Source of the DNA: Larix kaempferi
Taxonomy: Eukaryota; Streptophyta; Pinopsida; Pinales; Pinaceae
Length of the DNA stretch: 64,000 nt
Assembly: GCA_027924585.1 (NCBI GenBank)
Contig: BSBM01000442.1
Location: forward strand, 8,122,001-8,186,000
Reading direction: 5' to 3'
The stretch's first letter is position 1. Every line of letters begins with the position of its first letter. The translations under genes and the position numbers were made by a program. A model generated the notes under the pieces. It was not told the DNA's origin and did no database searches. It saw nothing but the letters and a program-made list of their open reading frames with translations. This document shows, one piece after another, positions 44,892 to 56,948 of the stretch.

Positions 44892-47100
44892 TGTTGGAAA
44901 TCTTATTAATACTGAGGGGAGGGGTGAATCAGTATTATGCATAGTTATGAACAATTTTCGATTTTACCAAATATAAATAGTACTTATATTATGCATTTAT
45001 CATAAACAATTTTATTCATCAACACATGCGAAATACACAGAAAATAAAGATTTAACGTGGAAACCCAAACGGGAGAAAACCACGGAATGCTTTCTTATAT
45101 AATAAAGATTGCATTCATGGGAAGCACCAACTTCCAATATTCTCCAACACCAACTAAAAGAAGGATCCAACCCCTTGATTTACAAGATACAACCTGAAGG
45201 AAGCACCAACGCAGTTGCTAAATACTCAATTCTTTATACATACACTTTACTTCACTGCATAAATATTACGCACTAGTTATTGTATTTCATAACCTTATGT
45301 AATTTGTGCGTTGTTTCACCATAATGTTTTGTTTCTATGCATCTACAAAATCAACTGATACTGCACATACTCCAATGTTCTGCAGTTTCATTCTTGCACA
45401 TCTGTATCATATAAACTATAACCTCATGTGCACCATTTGCGATACTTCCTTTTTTTCTTGTGCACTTGTCTCAGATAAACCTCATCATACTACTCATCAT
45501 CTATTGTGCCGCTCTTCTTTCTTTTCCCATCTTTCTTAGATAAATCACATCACATGTTGTACTACATTTCTACTCTTGCGCATCTAGCTATCTGCTAGAT
45601 TATGCTGTTTCGGTTCAATGAGCCATTGATACCCCAATAATTCGAAGCTTTCCAAATCATAATACTATGACTTTTGCATCTTCAAGCTCACTTTTCACTC
45701 TCATACTTGGCTTCTTATTTATGCTTGACTTGTGCATACCATGTGTCTAAAAGTTGGTTGTAGCATCCCCTCTTCCTTTCTTTATGGCCAAGCTAACTTC
45801 AAATCTACCATTTGTCTTGAAATGTGCAACTGAGGTATCATTCCTTGTGGGTCTTACGCACACGAGGTCCTTAGCATAGTGCGAATTGCGCACTTGGGAA
45901 CCACTACCCATTGACTCGTGTTCCCTTGAATTATCATCGCTTGGTGGGTCTTGTTAACTTGACTTGTGACTTTTCCAACCACCTCTTGCTTCCAAGACTC
46001 TTGCACGCTTCTGAGACTTGCATACATTTCCAACCGTTTCTTGCTCCCGAGCCTCTTGCGCACTCTCGATACTTTTCCAACCACCTCTTTGACATCACCT
46101 TTGAAGTACCACGACTAGATGGATTAGGGACTTGCACATGTACCTTATGTACTTCTTCAAATTGGATTTCATATACTTCTTCAAACTAGATGTACTTCCT
46201 CAACCTGGGTGTACTTCTACAAACTGGATGTACTTCTTCAAACTAGATTTCATATATTTTTTCAAACTGGCACAAGGATACTGAGTCCTCTTTGACATCA
46301 TTTGACATCAATGAAAACCAAAGTTCAACAATATCCCCCTTTGGCATTGATGTCAACACCTTATGAAGTTGCTCTCTTCCTGATCATGAATTCAACTATT
46401 TTGTTTGCACACAACATAGTACTCCCCCTGTGTATACTCCCTATGTGTTCTTGCCAGTTTGACTCATTGTTCTTCTGCATAACCTGATATCAGTACTTCT
46501 CTTCTATTTTTCATTTCTGCAGATTTCTATGTCACTAACGCATGCTTCATGATATTTCTCCCCCTTTGAAATCAATGCAAAAGAGGTGATTTATGTGCAC
46601 AACTTTAGTTTAATTTATTTGCACTCATACTTCAACCTTGAGCTTGCTTTCGCGTCTATGCCACTATTTTTTTTATTACTCCCCCTGGCTTCGTGCTTTA
46701 TTCTATTTCCTTGTGTTGGATTTGTTGCACAGCACTAGGTCATCCTGCAACCAGTACCTTTAATAGTATCTTTATAGGTGTCTCAAATATGCTCCCCATG
46801 CATGGTTACAAAATTTGTTTTATCTTGATCTTCTGTTCCTGTCACATATCACTCTTTCATGCTTCTTTATTCATCTTCCTGTCACAACACACTTCTCCCC
46901 TTGTGCAATTGCTAGTTCCTTATGTTTCCAGTTTTGCATTGCCTTTTATGACAAATTCTTCTTGCATTCAATTCTTCCTTTTGTTGCAGCTACTGCACTA
47001 TAAAAATTATTCACCACATCTTCTTAATATTTATATTAATGGCATAGATATTTTTCCTGACTTCGCACATCTTTCCACAATGTCTAAATTTTTTTCTTAA
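44892..47100 (-). mobile_element. Fragment of a Copia-like element: 3' LTR and end of the interior, minus strand
   Basis: On the minus strand the sequence reads CCAAAGGGGGATA followed by TGTTGAACTTTGG at about 46331, the polypurine tract and LTR start seen in many plant Copia elements, and the LTR runs to CCAACA at 44892 (about 1.44 kb). To the right, interior words such as CTCCCCCTTTGAAATCAATG (plus strand, about 46558) are typical of the same kind of 3' untranslated region. No coding domain remains, and the element stops at about 47100. Direct repeats 'ctagatgtacttc(t/c)tcaaac' lie near 46150-46270. Confidence 0.55.
46145..46275. repeat. Short tandem repeats in the minus-strand Copia-like LTR
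   Basis: Units of about 22-30 bp containing TACTTCTTCAAACT(A/G)GAT occur five times between 46149 and 46270. Confidence 0.7.
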
Positions 47101-47102
47101 TT

Positions 47103-48052
47103 GTTAGTACTATTATCATCAGCGGGTGCAGTCGCAGGCAGCTCTGTTGCGCCGCAAAAAGATACCGTCACCATTGAGCTGAAATTCTATATGACAGACA
47201 GACTCTCCCACATAAAGTTTCACGAGCTGGAGGGGTATCTTGATAAATCAAGGGTAAAGCATTGACAGACAAGATCTATTTAGGATATGGGAGGAGCTCT
47301 AGGTTTAACACTCTTAGGGTGCCCCTGATGGAAAACGGCCAGTGACACGTGTCATCCCCGTAATCATTCAAGGGGCGAAAAATGGTTTTCCTAAACCATA
47401 TTTTCAGTCCCATGAAACCACAAAAAAGAGGCTATAGTGGTTTCCCTAACCACGAACCCTTGGGAGGTTGACTGACGATGGAAGTGGGATCCACACACAA
47501 AAGGTGCACTAACAAGCGTGCTCATCCCAAGGAGGTCAGCACACAGGATCAGTGGTAGTCATTGCTTCAGGGTGCCCAAGCTACTCGAACTTTAGCAAGT
47601 CGAGGTCACTCCTCAACGAAGATCGTTATCTACACGTGGCAGCCTTTCGTCGAGTCAGGACCCAGAAAGTGGTTTCCTTAAGCCGTTATGCATGGTCCCT
47701 AAAACCACCTTTGTTTACATCTCACCGCATTCCAATGCATCACATTCCTTCCCCCTCGCATTAATGTAAGTTGTACTTAAACGGTCATTACTGTCATCAT
47801 TTGTGAGTGAATGCCTCGGCATTTAAGAAGTCATCTACCCCCTAATCTGCAAGCTAATCCAGGCTCTCCATGTAGTTCCTACATTTATTTCCGCCTCTTT
47901 TGAGTCTTTCCTATAAATACCTTCCCAGAGAGGCCATTTATGCACTCTTCATCTAGCTCTAAATCTCTCCAATCATTATCCTCTGCACTTTCCTGCTCCG
48001 AGACTTTTGAATCAATTCAGAGTCCACATCACCTCCATACCCCTGCATAAAC
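47103..48052 (+). promoter_or_regulatory. TATA-bearing region leading into the accessory ORF at 48053
   Basis: No coding sequence. TCCTATAAATACC at about 47909-47921 is a strong TATA box, followed by a C/T-rich stretch and 130 bases of leader before ATG 48053. CACGTG-type words lie near 47347 and 47633. The arrangement (promoter, leader, large accessory ORF) is the same as in element D, so this may be the U3-R part of a related LTR, starting near TGTTAGTAC (47103). That start is tentative. Confidence 0.45.
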
Positions 48053-49644
48053 ATGGCCTCTGAGCTCGCCCCTAAGGTCACTTCCACGTCCTTGACCAGT
48101 AGTCTAGACAACCACCTCGGCGGCGAGTTCTTTGACGTTCATGACCCCTTCTCCTCCTTCCCCAACCTACAGCAGATAGCCCTTGATGTCGGAGAGCAAG
48201 CAAACAATGGAAGTGATCTTTTTAATGCATCAGCCTCCAGACTTGTTAAAATGATTCTCCTAGTAACCAAACCTTTTCCCAAAATGATACAGTGGTGTGC
48301 AGAGTGCTATGTACCGGATACGAAGGCCAATGTTTCCCAGTAGGGAAATGTAGTTTTCCCTGTAAGTAAGGAGCTCATCATGGAATTAAATGGCACCCGC
48401 GAAGAGGACTCGAGTCTGCAATTTGATGAAGAAGTATTAATGAACAAGATGAGGGAGCTTCCCACCGAAGGTAGGGATTCCTTCATCCAGTTGTTGTTTC
48501 TGCCTGGAGCTAGCTTCCAAGACAACATTTCCCTATTCAGCTTAGAGACATTTGCAGACCATATTAAGCCGATACTATCAATTATATGTGTCTTCCTTGG
48601 GTATGATAGTGACATTGTGATAGATGGCGTTATGTTGGTTTTCTTTTAATAATGAACCTTTCACAGTAGGAGATTTCTGTCAAGCTGGATTGGGCCTCCT
48701 TTCTAGCTTAGTCAATTCACCTCCAGCTGAAAAAAAAAAATCATTGAAAAAGTTGTTTCGATTCTGCTCTTTCCTCTTGTACATGATTATCTTCAGCAAC
48801 AAGAGCTATTTTAGCAAGGATGATCTTGATAGATCTGTACTTATGGCTCCCCCACAGAAGGATTTCACCCTGTTTTTACATACAGTGGTTTTCAACGTTT
48901 ATATTTTACTCTTTGATGCTTCCCCACCGAGAATATTTCTAGAAAGTAAGCAGCTACTCCAGTTGAATCCTAATGAACCAGTGGGTGATTGGTTTTGTTT
49001 TGAAAAGCATACGGAATTTCGAGTGTACGGGGCAGAATTGGCTCCATATAGGTTACCCGCATTCTTGACTCCTCGACTATTTGCATTAGAGTACATTCGT
49101 CAGAGATTTAATTGTGACAACGTACATTTTATGAAGGGTAACAACGCCTGGACTTTTAAAGTACCTAATGAAGTAGTTCCATTCAAAGTCAAGAGCAGAT
49201 CAGCTTAGAAGGAATTCGAGGTGAGGTTGGCTTTGTACAACTTCCCTGAAAGCATGAAGCAAAATTATGATCCTAGAGGGATAATTTCTCAGAAGAGGCA
49301 CGTAGCCCATTCTGCTGCTTACCCCCACATGCCACATCCTCTATTGAACAAGATGGCCAACATGTATAGTTGGGAGGAATGTAAAGTTTCATTGAATCCT
49401 GGTAAGGTCACAGAAATAGAAATTATTATGACACCCCTTAAGATGGATACATTAGCGAAGAGAGAGACGTCAGAACCTATGTCCTCAACTAGGAAGGAAG
49501 AATCAAGCAGTATAGGATCGAAGACAAAGAGGTTGAAGCTAGAGGGTATGTCTAGTGCGACCTCAAGGAGCATGCCAACATCTACTCCTGTGACACCTGT
49601 CATCCTGGAAAGCTTCCCATATGAAACATGGCCACAGATTCAGG

Positions 49645-49649
49645 ATGCT
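49645..49649. repeat. Target-site duplication of Copia-2, left copy (ATGCT)
   Basis: ATGCT before the LTR, repeated at 56944-56948 after the other LTR. Confidence 0.9.
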
Positions 49650-50295
49650 TGTTAAATTTTCAGAATTTACTTCAATCTGATCTAGGATCTTAACTGAGAG
49701 AACAACATGTACAGCAAATCTACAGCATATCATTCATGGACACAATAATGCAAGCACAGAAGAGACACTGAGTTTACTTGGGGAAAACCATAAAGGTGAA
49801 AAACCCCAATAACTTCCTCAGAGATAGATAAAGCAATGATACAACCAGAATACAAGAGATAGTCTTCTCCTAGCAGCAGAGCCTCCTCCTCCACAAGTGC
49901 GCCACTCTCCACAGTCTGAGTGAGTGAATAGAATTTGTAAAATGAGAGAGACACACTCTCTATTTATACACTAACTTGACTTGACCTTTACTCAACTAGG
50001 TCGGCCTCAACTTAACCACTTAACATAATGTTGACTGGGCCGACCCCCACTAGGGTGGTCTAATAACCCATTGACCCACATGGCCGACCCCCAATAGGGT
50101 GGTCTAATAACCCTTTGACCCACATGACTTATATAGGGCCGACCCCAACAAGGTGGTCTAATAACCCATCAAGTATAAGTTAAGACACTTATAATATAAA
50201 TGATGACACTTCCATTTAGAGGAATAATAACATCTCTGTAGGAATACAATATACATATATGTGAAATACATTCCGAAGTTACATATACATCAACA
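49650..50295 (-). repeat. Copia-2 3' LTR
   Basis: On the minus strand it starts TGTTGATGTATATG at 50295 and ends TTTAACA at 49650. It holds three 44-bp tandem units and the TATA box (plus-strand CTATTTATAC near 49970). Confidence 0.92.
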
Positions 50296-50306
50296 CTCCC
50301 TCTTAA
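50296..50306 (-). other. Copia-2 polypurine tract
   Basis: The minus strand reads TTAAGAGGGAG before the 3' LTR, identical to that of Copia-1. Confidence 0.85.
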
Positions 50307-50544
50307 CTAGGAAGGTATTTCTTGACACAGGTCTTCTAGCACAAGTCATCTTCTCTAGATCATCGTCACTGGATAATCGTCATCGAGTCATCATCATCGT
50401 CACTGCTGCTGCTATCTCAATCAATCTCTAAATCTACTCATCATAGGAAGTTCTACAGAGCCAGTCCTTTTTCATACTGGATGTAGGCCCACCACCTGCA
50501 GGTCTTCGTCATCACTGGCCATACTGTGGAATTCTCAGGACTTA

Positions 50545-51235
50545 TTACGTGAGTCACAAAACCTTGAAAGAGCATCCCAAGCTGTTACGAGCACACAGCT
50601 CTACCTATAGGATCTCCCAAGGCCATATTATATGTGATCTCACCACAAAACCTCGCAAGAGCATCCTAGGCTATTACGAGCACGCAACTCTACCTATAGG
50701 ATCTCCCAGGGACAGATTATATGTGGTCACCACAAAACCTCACAAGAGCATCCCAGGCTGTTACGAGCACGCAGCTCTACCTATAGGATCTCCCAGGGCA
50801 CGAATTACATGTGGTCATGGCAAAACCTCGCAAGAGCATCCCAGGACTGATTACGAGCACACAGCCCAACCTATCGGATCTCCCAGGGCACGAATTACAT
50901 GTGGTCATGGAAAAACCTCGCAAGAGCATCCCAGGACTGATTACAGGCACACAGCCCAACCTATCGGATCTCCCAGGGATAGATTATATGCCATAGGACA
51001 AAACCTCAAAAGAGCATCTGCTAGATATCCCAGGGAAACGAATTACATGCCATAGGAAAAACCTCAAAAGACTATCTGCAAATCTCCCAGGGCCAAATTA
51101 TATGTCCTCCCAGAGCAAAACCTCGAAAGAGCATTTTCCAGATATCCCAGGGCAACGAATTACATGCCATAGGCAAAACCTCAAAAGACTATCTGCAAAT
51201 CTCCCAGGGCCAAATTATATGCTCATCTGCACAAC
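50545..51235 (-). repeat. Tandem array (long units) of Copia-2
   Basis: Plus-strand words GCAAGAGCATCCCAGG, GATCTCCCAGGG and ATTACATGTGGTCATGG recur. This is the reverse complement of the second array of Copia-1, with about nine units, more than in Copia-1. Confidence 0.8.
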
Positions 51236-51389
51236 CTGATCCATGGCCATAGAGTATCAACCTAATACTCACCATACATCATCCTGATGTACACATGATC
51301 ATCCTAATCATCATCACTGCAACATTCTGCTGCATGTCATCTAGAGCAACATCCTGAAGCTCGTCATCCATGATCATCCAGATCATATA

Positions 51390-51785
51390 ATGCATCTACC
51401 TGATGCATACCAAGTATCTACCTGATACATATCATCATACATGATCCACCTGATCATACAATGTATCCACCTGATACAAATACAAATACATGATACATAT
51501 CACCATACATGATCCACCTGAACATACAATGTATCCACCTGATACATATACAGATACATGGTCCAAGCATCCAACATGATGCATACAAAATAAATACAAA
51601 TGATCCTACTGATCATATCCAGCATCCAACATGATGCGTACATACATATACATATAAATGATCCAACTGATCATATCTAGCATCCAACATGATGCGTACA
51701 TACATATACATATAAATGTTCCAACTGATCATATCCAGCATCCAACATGATGCATACATATAAAAATGATCCAACTAATCATAAA
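51390..51785 (-). repeat. 58-bp-type tandem array of Copia-2
   Basis: GATCATATCCAGCATCCAAC and ATGATGCGTACATACATATA recur, the reverse complement of the Copia-1 array at 14190-14520. The outer part (51400-51560) is built from a related, shorter unit with CACCTGATACATAT. Confidence 0.8.
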
Positions 51786-51922
51786 AGTAGAAACTAGAAG
51801 ATCATCCTGATGCTCATCATCCAGCGCTTACATCCACAGCCATGTGAAGGATCCTCCTTCCAACATGCTTGGAATGGCTTCAGCAAATGTGTCCATCACT
51901 TCTTCCTCGAAGTGTCATCAAT

Positions 51923-53130
51923 CTAAAGAATGCCAAGCCTCTCCCTGAAGTACTCAAACTTCACCCTAGCTAGTGGGTTCGTCAGCACATCTGCAATCTG
52001 CTCGTCCATCACAACATACAGGAGCTTCACAGCTCCTCTCTGCACCATATCCCTGATATAGTGATATTCGATCTCTATGTGTTTCGACCTATCATGGAAC
52101 ACCGGATTCTCGGATAGCTTCACACAACTCTGGTTATCACAGAAGATACCAGTAGCATCCAATCAGAGATCAAATAACTCAGACAGTAGCTTCCATAGCC
52201 ATACTGCCTCACAACTAACTGAACTGGATGCAACATACTCTGCCTCAGCTGTACTCAGTGGTACGCAGGACTGCTTCCTTCTGAACCAAGAGATCACACT
52301 TGATTCCATACTGAAGCAGCATCCAGATGTGCTCTTCCTATCTGCAACATTGCCAGCCCAATCTGAATCAACATAACCCTGCAGGTTAAACTTTTGATTC
52401 GCTTCATTCTTGAGCCCATAATCCACTGTACCCTTCAGGTACCTCAGAACATGCTTTACAGCAACCAGGTGAACACTCCTTGGATCTGTCAGGAACTGAC
52501 TCAATGTGTTCACAGCAAAGCAAATGTCTGATCTCATGTTCGTCAGGTACATCAAGGACTCAATCATCTGACGATACATAGAGACATCAACCAGCTCAGA
52601 TGAAGCATCACATAGAAGCTTCAGATTCGATGCCATAGGTGTGGCCATGGCCTTGCAATCCCTCATCCTAAATCTCTTCAGGATATCTACTGTGTACTTC
52701 CCTTGACCAAGGAAGATCCCACCTGCACTCTGCCACACCTCCATACCTAGGAAATAGTGCATCATTCCCAAATCTTTCATATTGAATTCAGCAGCAAGCT
52801 TCCTCTGTGTGTCGGCAATCAATCTATCTTCACCTGTAACAAATAGGTTATCCACATACAAAAGTAGTATCACTGGATTGCCTTCCTCAACCTTGTAGAA
52901 AAGGTTGGAATCCGCTTTATTCTTGGTAAAGCTCAAACTGGATAGAAAGTTTTCTATCCTACCATACCAAGTTCTGCACACATATATGACTAAACCATGC
53001 TGTCTTGAAATCCATCTGGTGCATCTTCTATTTCATCACTTTTATATTTCTCAATGTTGCCATCTGCAACATGCTTGATCTGATAGTTCCATTTGGAAGT
53101 CACAACAGACTTCCCTTCAGCTCTTGGGAC
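51923..53130 (-). pseudogene. Copia-2 reverse transcriptase and RNase H, broken
   Basis: The minus-strand frame 52981-52163 covers the RT palm to RNase H. The catalytic box reads LLYVDNLFVTG, the second Asp of YVDD being Asn. RSDICFAVNTLSQF, YVDSDWAGN and LSTAEAEYVAS follow, then 52162-51923 with FHDRSKHIEIEYHYIRD. Upstream, near 53000-53130, an N-terminal scrap remains, shortened by two internal deletions compared with Copia-1. It cannot be active. Confidence 0.88.
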
Positions 53131-53739
53131 CACATTCCAAACATCGTTCTTCATGATCGATGGATCATGGCATTCTTCCCGTATCCTGAGAACTTCAATA
53201 TCTTCAATAGATAATTTTGTTGTTGAACAAATGTTGTAGTTCTTCTTTTGTAGGTGATGGCATACGATCTTTCCTACACAACAAGTTAAATTGCATGATT
53301 AGAAAACATCTCATAGTTTTCAGAACAAATTCTTACACATAAAGAAATATGTCATACAGGCATGCAATTATCTTAGCCAATGCTTCAATACAACATTTAT
53401 CCATATCCCATAACTTTCTAGATGCCTTCCAATCTTTACCAAAACATTGTTAAGAGTGTGCACAACTCCCAACATGTCAGCAAAGAGGTTTCATTCTAGA
53501 TAAGTAGCAATGGAATGTTGTACAGTGCCATAGGCCACTTACCCATGCATATTAGTAGTATACTATTCATTAATGCAACTATTCTAATATGCATAATACA
53601 CAACCTAATTCTAGGAACATCAGTCTATACATTATTGAACAATATTATTTAAACAATAAAATATGCAAGTAATGATAATTCAAATACTTATCTTTGTTTG
53701 TTTGTTGGGTTGACTCCCTCTCAGTCTTTGCTTCTTTTC

Positions 53740-53800
53740 TGCAACTTCATTCTTATGTGGATTGTGAGAAGTGGTCAACTCCCTCTGAATATCTGCATCC
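53740..53800 (-). pseudogene. Copia-2 integrase remnant
   Basis: The minus strand encodes NPHKNEVAEKK at about 53775-53743, counterpart of NPHQNGVEERK in Copia-1, again without the rest of the integrase. Confidence 0.65.
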
Positions 53801-56285
53801 TTGCAAAAACTACTGAAGTGTGCTCCTTTGCTTTCTTGCAAGAACAACTGGAGTGTCCTCCCTCTTGATCTTTGCTTCCTGGATTACCTGTCCTTGAACT
53901 TACATCCATCCTTAATCACTATGCATGCTTATTAGTATCATCATTGTGTTATCCTTGAGGTCTCGTACATAATCACACATTTATTAGTATAATCTTAATA
54001 CTATCAAAACACAATAATCTTAAACATGTATATTCATGATCATTCACAGATAATAAACATTAGTATTCAAGGTTTCAGGGAAGTCTTCTTTTACTCATAC
54101 ATTTTCTTATTTGATCATAGGACTCTTCTGGTTAGTTGAATCATCAATCAAGATAAGAGATATAATATGCATAAAACCTGTGATTATTCAAACCTATACC
54201 TTCATGATTCTTCTGGTTAGTCATAGCATCAATTATGGTAAGAAACATAATATGCATACAACCATGATTATTCAAACCTATGACTTCATGAATAATCATT
54301 ATCAACAACACAACAGTATAAGATCCTAACACAAGGTAGGATTCTAGCTTGATATAGGAAAAACATACCTGGATTAGCATGCTAGCTAGTTATGTCTAAC
54401 ATACCCGCATAATGTCTTCTGGTTCTCTTCAGTGACTTGTGCTAGTAACCTCCATGTCTCATAAGTTAACCATTGTAGAACCAAGTTATACATACCTCGA
54501 AAGTAGATCTTCTATGTGATCCATGACAATGGATGAATCTTTGTCTTCACGTCACCATGAGCATATGTTCTTGAAGTAGAACATGATTTGACTTTCTTGG
54601 TGTACCTTTTGTGTTAGCAAACAACATAAACCTCATACAACACCATAATGCATTAGTACAATCATAAGTGTCAACACCCTAACCAATGAATATCTTCTAT
54701 CATGCATTCATAATTTTGTTAAGGTGATACGACAAATCTAAAATCAAGATTGTACTAACCGTAATAACATGAAGACAAACATATCGTAAACTTAATCATG
54801 AACAAATATCGAAACATACCTCAATGAGTCATACCTGTCAAGATCTCTTGTAATATTCTTATGTAAGGCCTTAGCCTCATCAACCTCTGAAACAGGAACT
54901 TCTTCACTTATGCAGGTGACCAATCCTTCTTCTTCTAGGATTAACCCAATCCACTTGATTTGCAAGAACTGGACCTAGAGCTGGATATGGGTTTGTTAGA
55001 GAAACCCCAAAAATTCAAACTTTGAATTTCAAACCTCCGAAAGGATAGAAATATGCGCCTTGATGAGTTGATCAAGCTGGTATATTCTGAATTTGAAAAC
55101 TGCAAAGTTTCACTCCTTAATTTTGCCTTTGAAACTTCCGGATTCACTAGACGTGACCCTAAACTGGGGTTTGATGAAGCCCACTCTTCTTCCCAATCAA
55201 AAGGTTTGATCCAAAGCTCTAACCTTCTATTTTTCTGAGGAGCTTCTAGCCGTGGTCACAGATTTCAAAAATTCCCATTTTTACAGAAGCCCTAATTTTC
55301 CACTTTTCTGATCAAAGTCCCAAACTAGGGTCTGATCAAGCCCGGCCTTCTACCCAACCAAAAATTCTGGTCTTGGTCTCTAAATTTTTATTTTGATGAG
55401 TAGCATTCAACCGTGGTCTCCGATTACAAAAATTTCAACTTTCTCCGAAGCCCTAAATTCCGGAAGCCATGAATGAAGGTACTAAAAAATAATTCTGTTT
55501 TGATAGAAATATGTACCTGATTGTTTCTAGTGTAACTCCTAACTTTTTGATCCACAGGGTCTGAAAATTTTTCCTGAGATAGCCCGACTTGTTATATTTC
55601 CATCTCGATAGTTTTGACCTCAATTGGATTCTCTGAGAGAGAGTTATGCCAAGTGTTGCAACGTGACCTGTTTTGGGATAATACAGGAGAGCGGAATTGT
55701 ACGGCATGCCACATGTCACTGTTTGAACTTCGACCTCTAAAAATGTTTCCTGCGATATCTCGCCCTGTTAGCTTTCCATCCTGATAGGTCTGACCTCAAT
55801 TGGACTCTCTGAGAGAGAGTTATGCCAAGTGTCACAACGTGACCTATTTATGGGATAATACAGGAGAGCGAACTTGTATGGAGTTCCACGTGTCACTGGT
55901 TCAACTTCGGCCTCTGAAAAATTTTCCTGAGATAGTATAGTCTGTGTACTACCTGTCAATTTTTATGAAATTTCATTTGGATCTTCCTAGCCCAATTTAT
56001 GACCTTTTTCCCAAGGTCACCTGATTTTGACTCAGATCTGGAAGAGGCAGAAACCCTATATTATACAGATCATAAATCACAAAGTACAACGAATTAGAGG
56101 TTGTCCTTTGGACACAAGGTACATGGGGATATAAGCTTCGACTTGTAAATATTTCAGATCTGAAAACTTCACCAAAATGGATTTATAGCGAAAGTTCTAC
56201 GATGACTGGTTTTTTCTATATCAAGCCCTAGCATCGTAAGTGCAACAAGTGTCATACATGCCATATCATGCCTTCTTTCAAGCTA
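53801..56285 (-). other. Copia-2 non-coding interior in place of gag and protease
   Basis: Reverse complement of the Copia-1 block 9685-11940, including the CAG/GTATG-like words near 54830 and 54500 and two units of the 'gggtctgatcaagcc' type near 55160-55350. A roughly 170-bp direct repeat with 'ctctctgagagagagttatgcc' lies at 55610-55910. No gag motif is seen. Confidence 0.6.
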
Positions 56286-56297
56286 GTTCTCATTCCA
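56286..56297 (-). other. Copia-2 primer-binding site, mutated
   Basis: The minus strand reads TGGAATGAGAAC, against TGGTATCAGAGC in Copia-1: three changes in twelve. Confidence 0.7.
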
Positions 56298-56943
56298 TGT
56301 TAAATTTTCAGAATTTACTTCAATCTGATCTAGGATCTTAACTGAGAGAACAACAGGTACAGAAAATCTACAGCATATCAATCATGGACACAATAATGCA
56401 AGCATAGAGGAGACACCGAGTTTACTTGGGGAAAACCATAAAGGTGAAAAACCCCAATAACTTCCTCAGAGATAGATAGAGCAATGATACAACCAGAATA
56501 CAAGAGATAGTCTTCTCCTAGCAGTAGAGCCTCCTTCTCCACAAGTGCGCCACTCTCCACAGTGTGAGTGAGTGAATAGAATGTGTAAAATGAGAGAGAC
56601 ACACTCTCTATTTATACACTAACTTGACTTGACCTTTACTCAACTAGGTCGGCCTCAACTTAACCACTTAACATAATGCTGACTGGGCCGACCCCCACTA
56701 GGGTGGTCTAATAACCCTTTGACCCAAATGGCCGACCCCCAATAGGGTGGTCTAATAACCCTTTGACCCACATGACTTATACAAGGCCGACCCCAACAAG
56801 GTGGTCTAATAACCCATCAAGTATAAGTTAAGACACTTATAATATAAATGACGACACTTCCATATAGAGGAATAATAACATCTCTATAGGAATACAATAT
56901 ACATATATGTGAAATACATTCCGAAGTTACATATACATCAACA
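56298..56943 (-). repeat. Copia-2 5' LTR
   Basis: Starts TGTTGATG at 56943 and ends TTTAACA at 56298 on the minus strand, 646 bp, equal in length to the 3' LTR. Confidence 0.92.
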
Positions 56944-56948
56944 ATGCT
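56944..56948. repeat. Target-site duplication of Copia-2, right copy (ATGCT)
   Basis: Same five bases as 49645-49649. Confidence 0.9.

Larger units (their letters stand above)
49650..56943 (-). mobile_element. Copia-2: second copy of the non-autonomous Copia family, minus strand
   Basis: LTRs at 56298-56943 (5') and 49650-50295 (3'), both 646 bp, a polypurine tract and a perfect duplication ATGCT. The interior follows the same order as Copia-1: non-coding block, integrase scrap, broken RT-RNase H, two tandem arrays. Counting by eye, the two LTRs differ at roughly twenty of 646 positions. It is inserted in the accessory ORF at 48053-58710. Confidence 0.92.

Noticed and set aside
44892-46331. 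A host gene, from the many short open frames near 45300-46490
   Set aside because: The stretch is framed by LTR-type ends and a polypurine tract, and none of the frames has a domain.
50549-51055. A 168-codon open frame inside Copia-2
   Set aside because: It reads through the tandem array of the 3' untranslated region on the wrong strand of the element.
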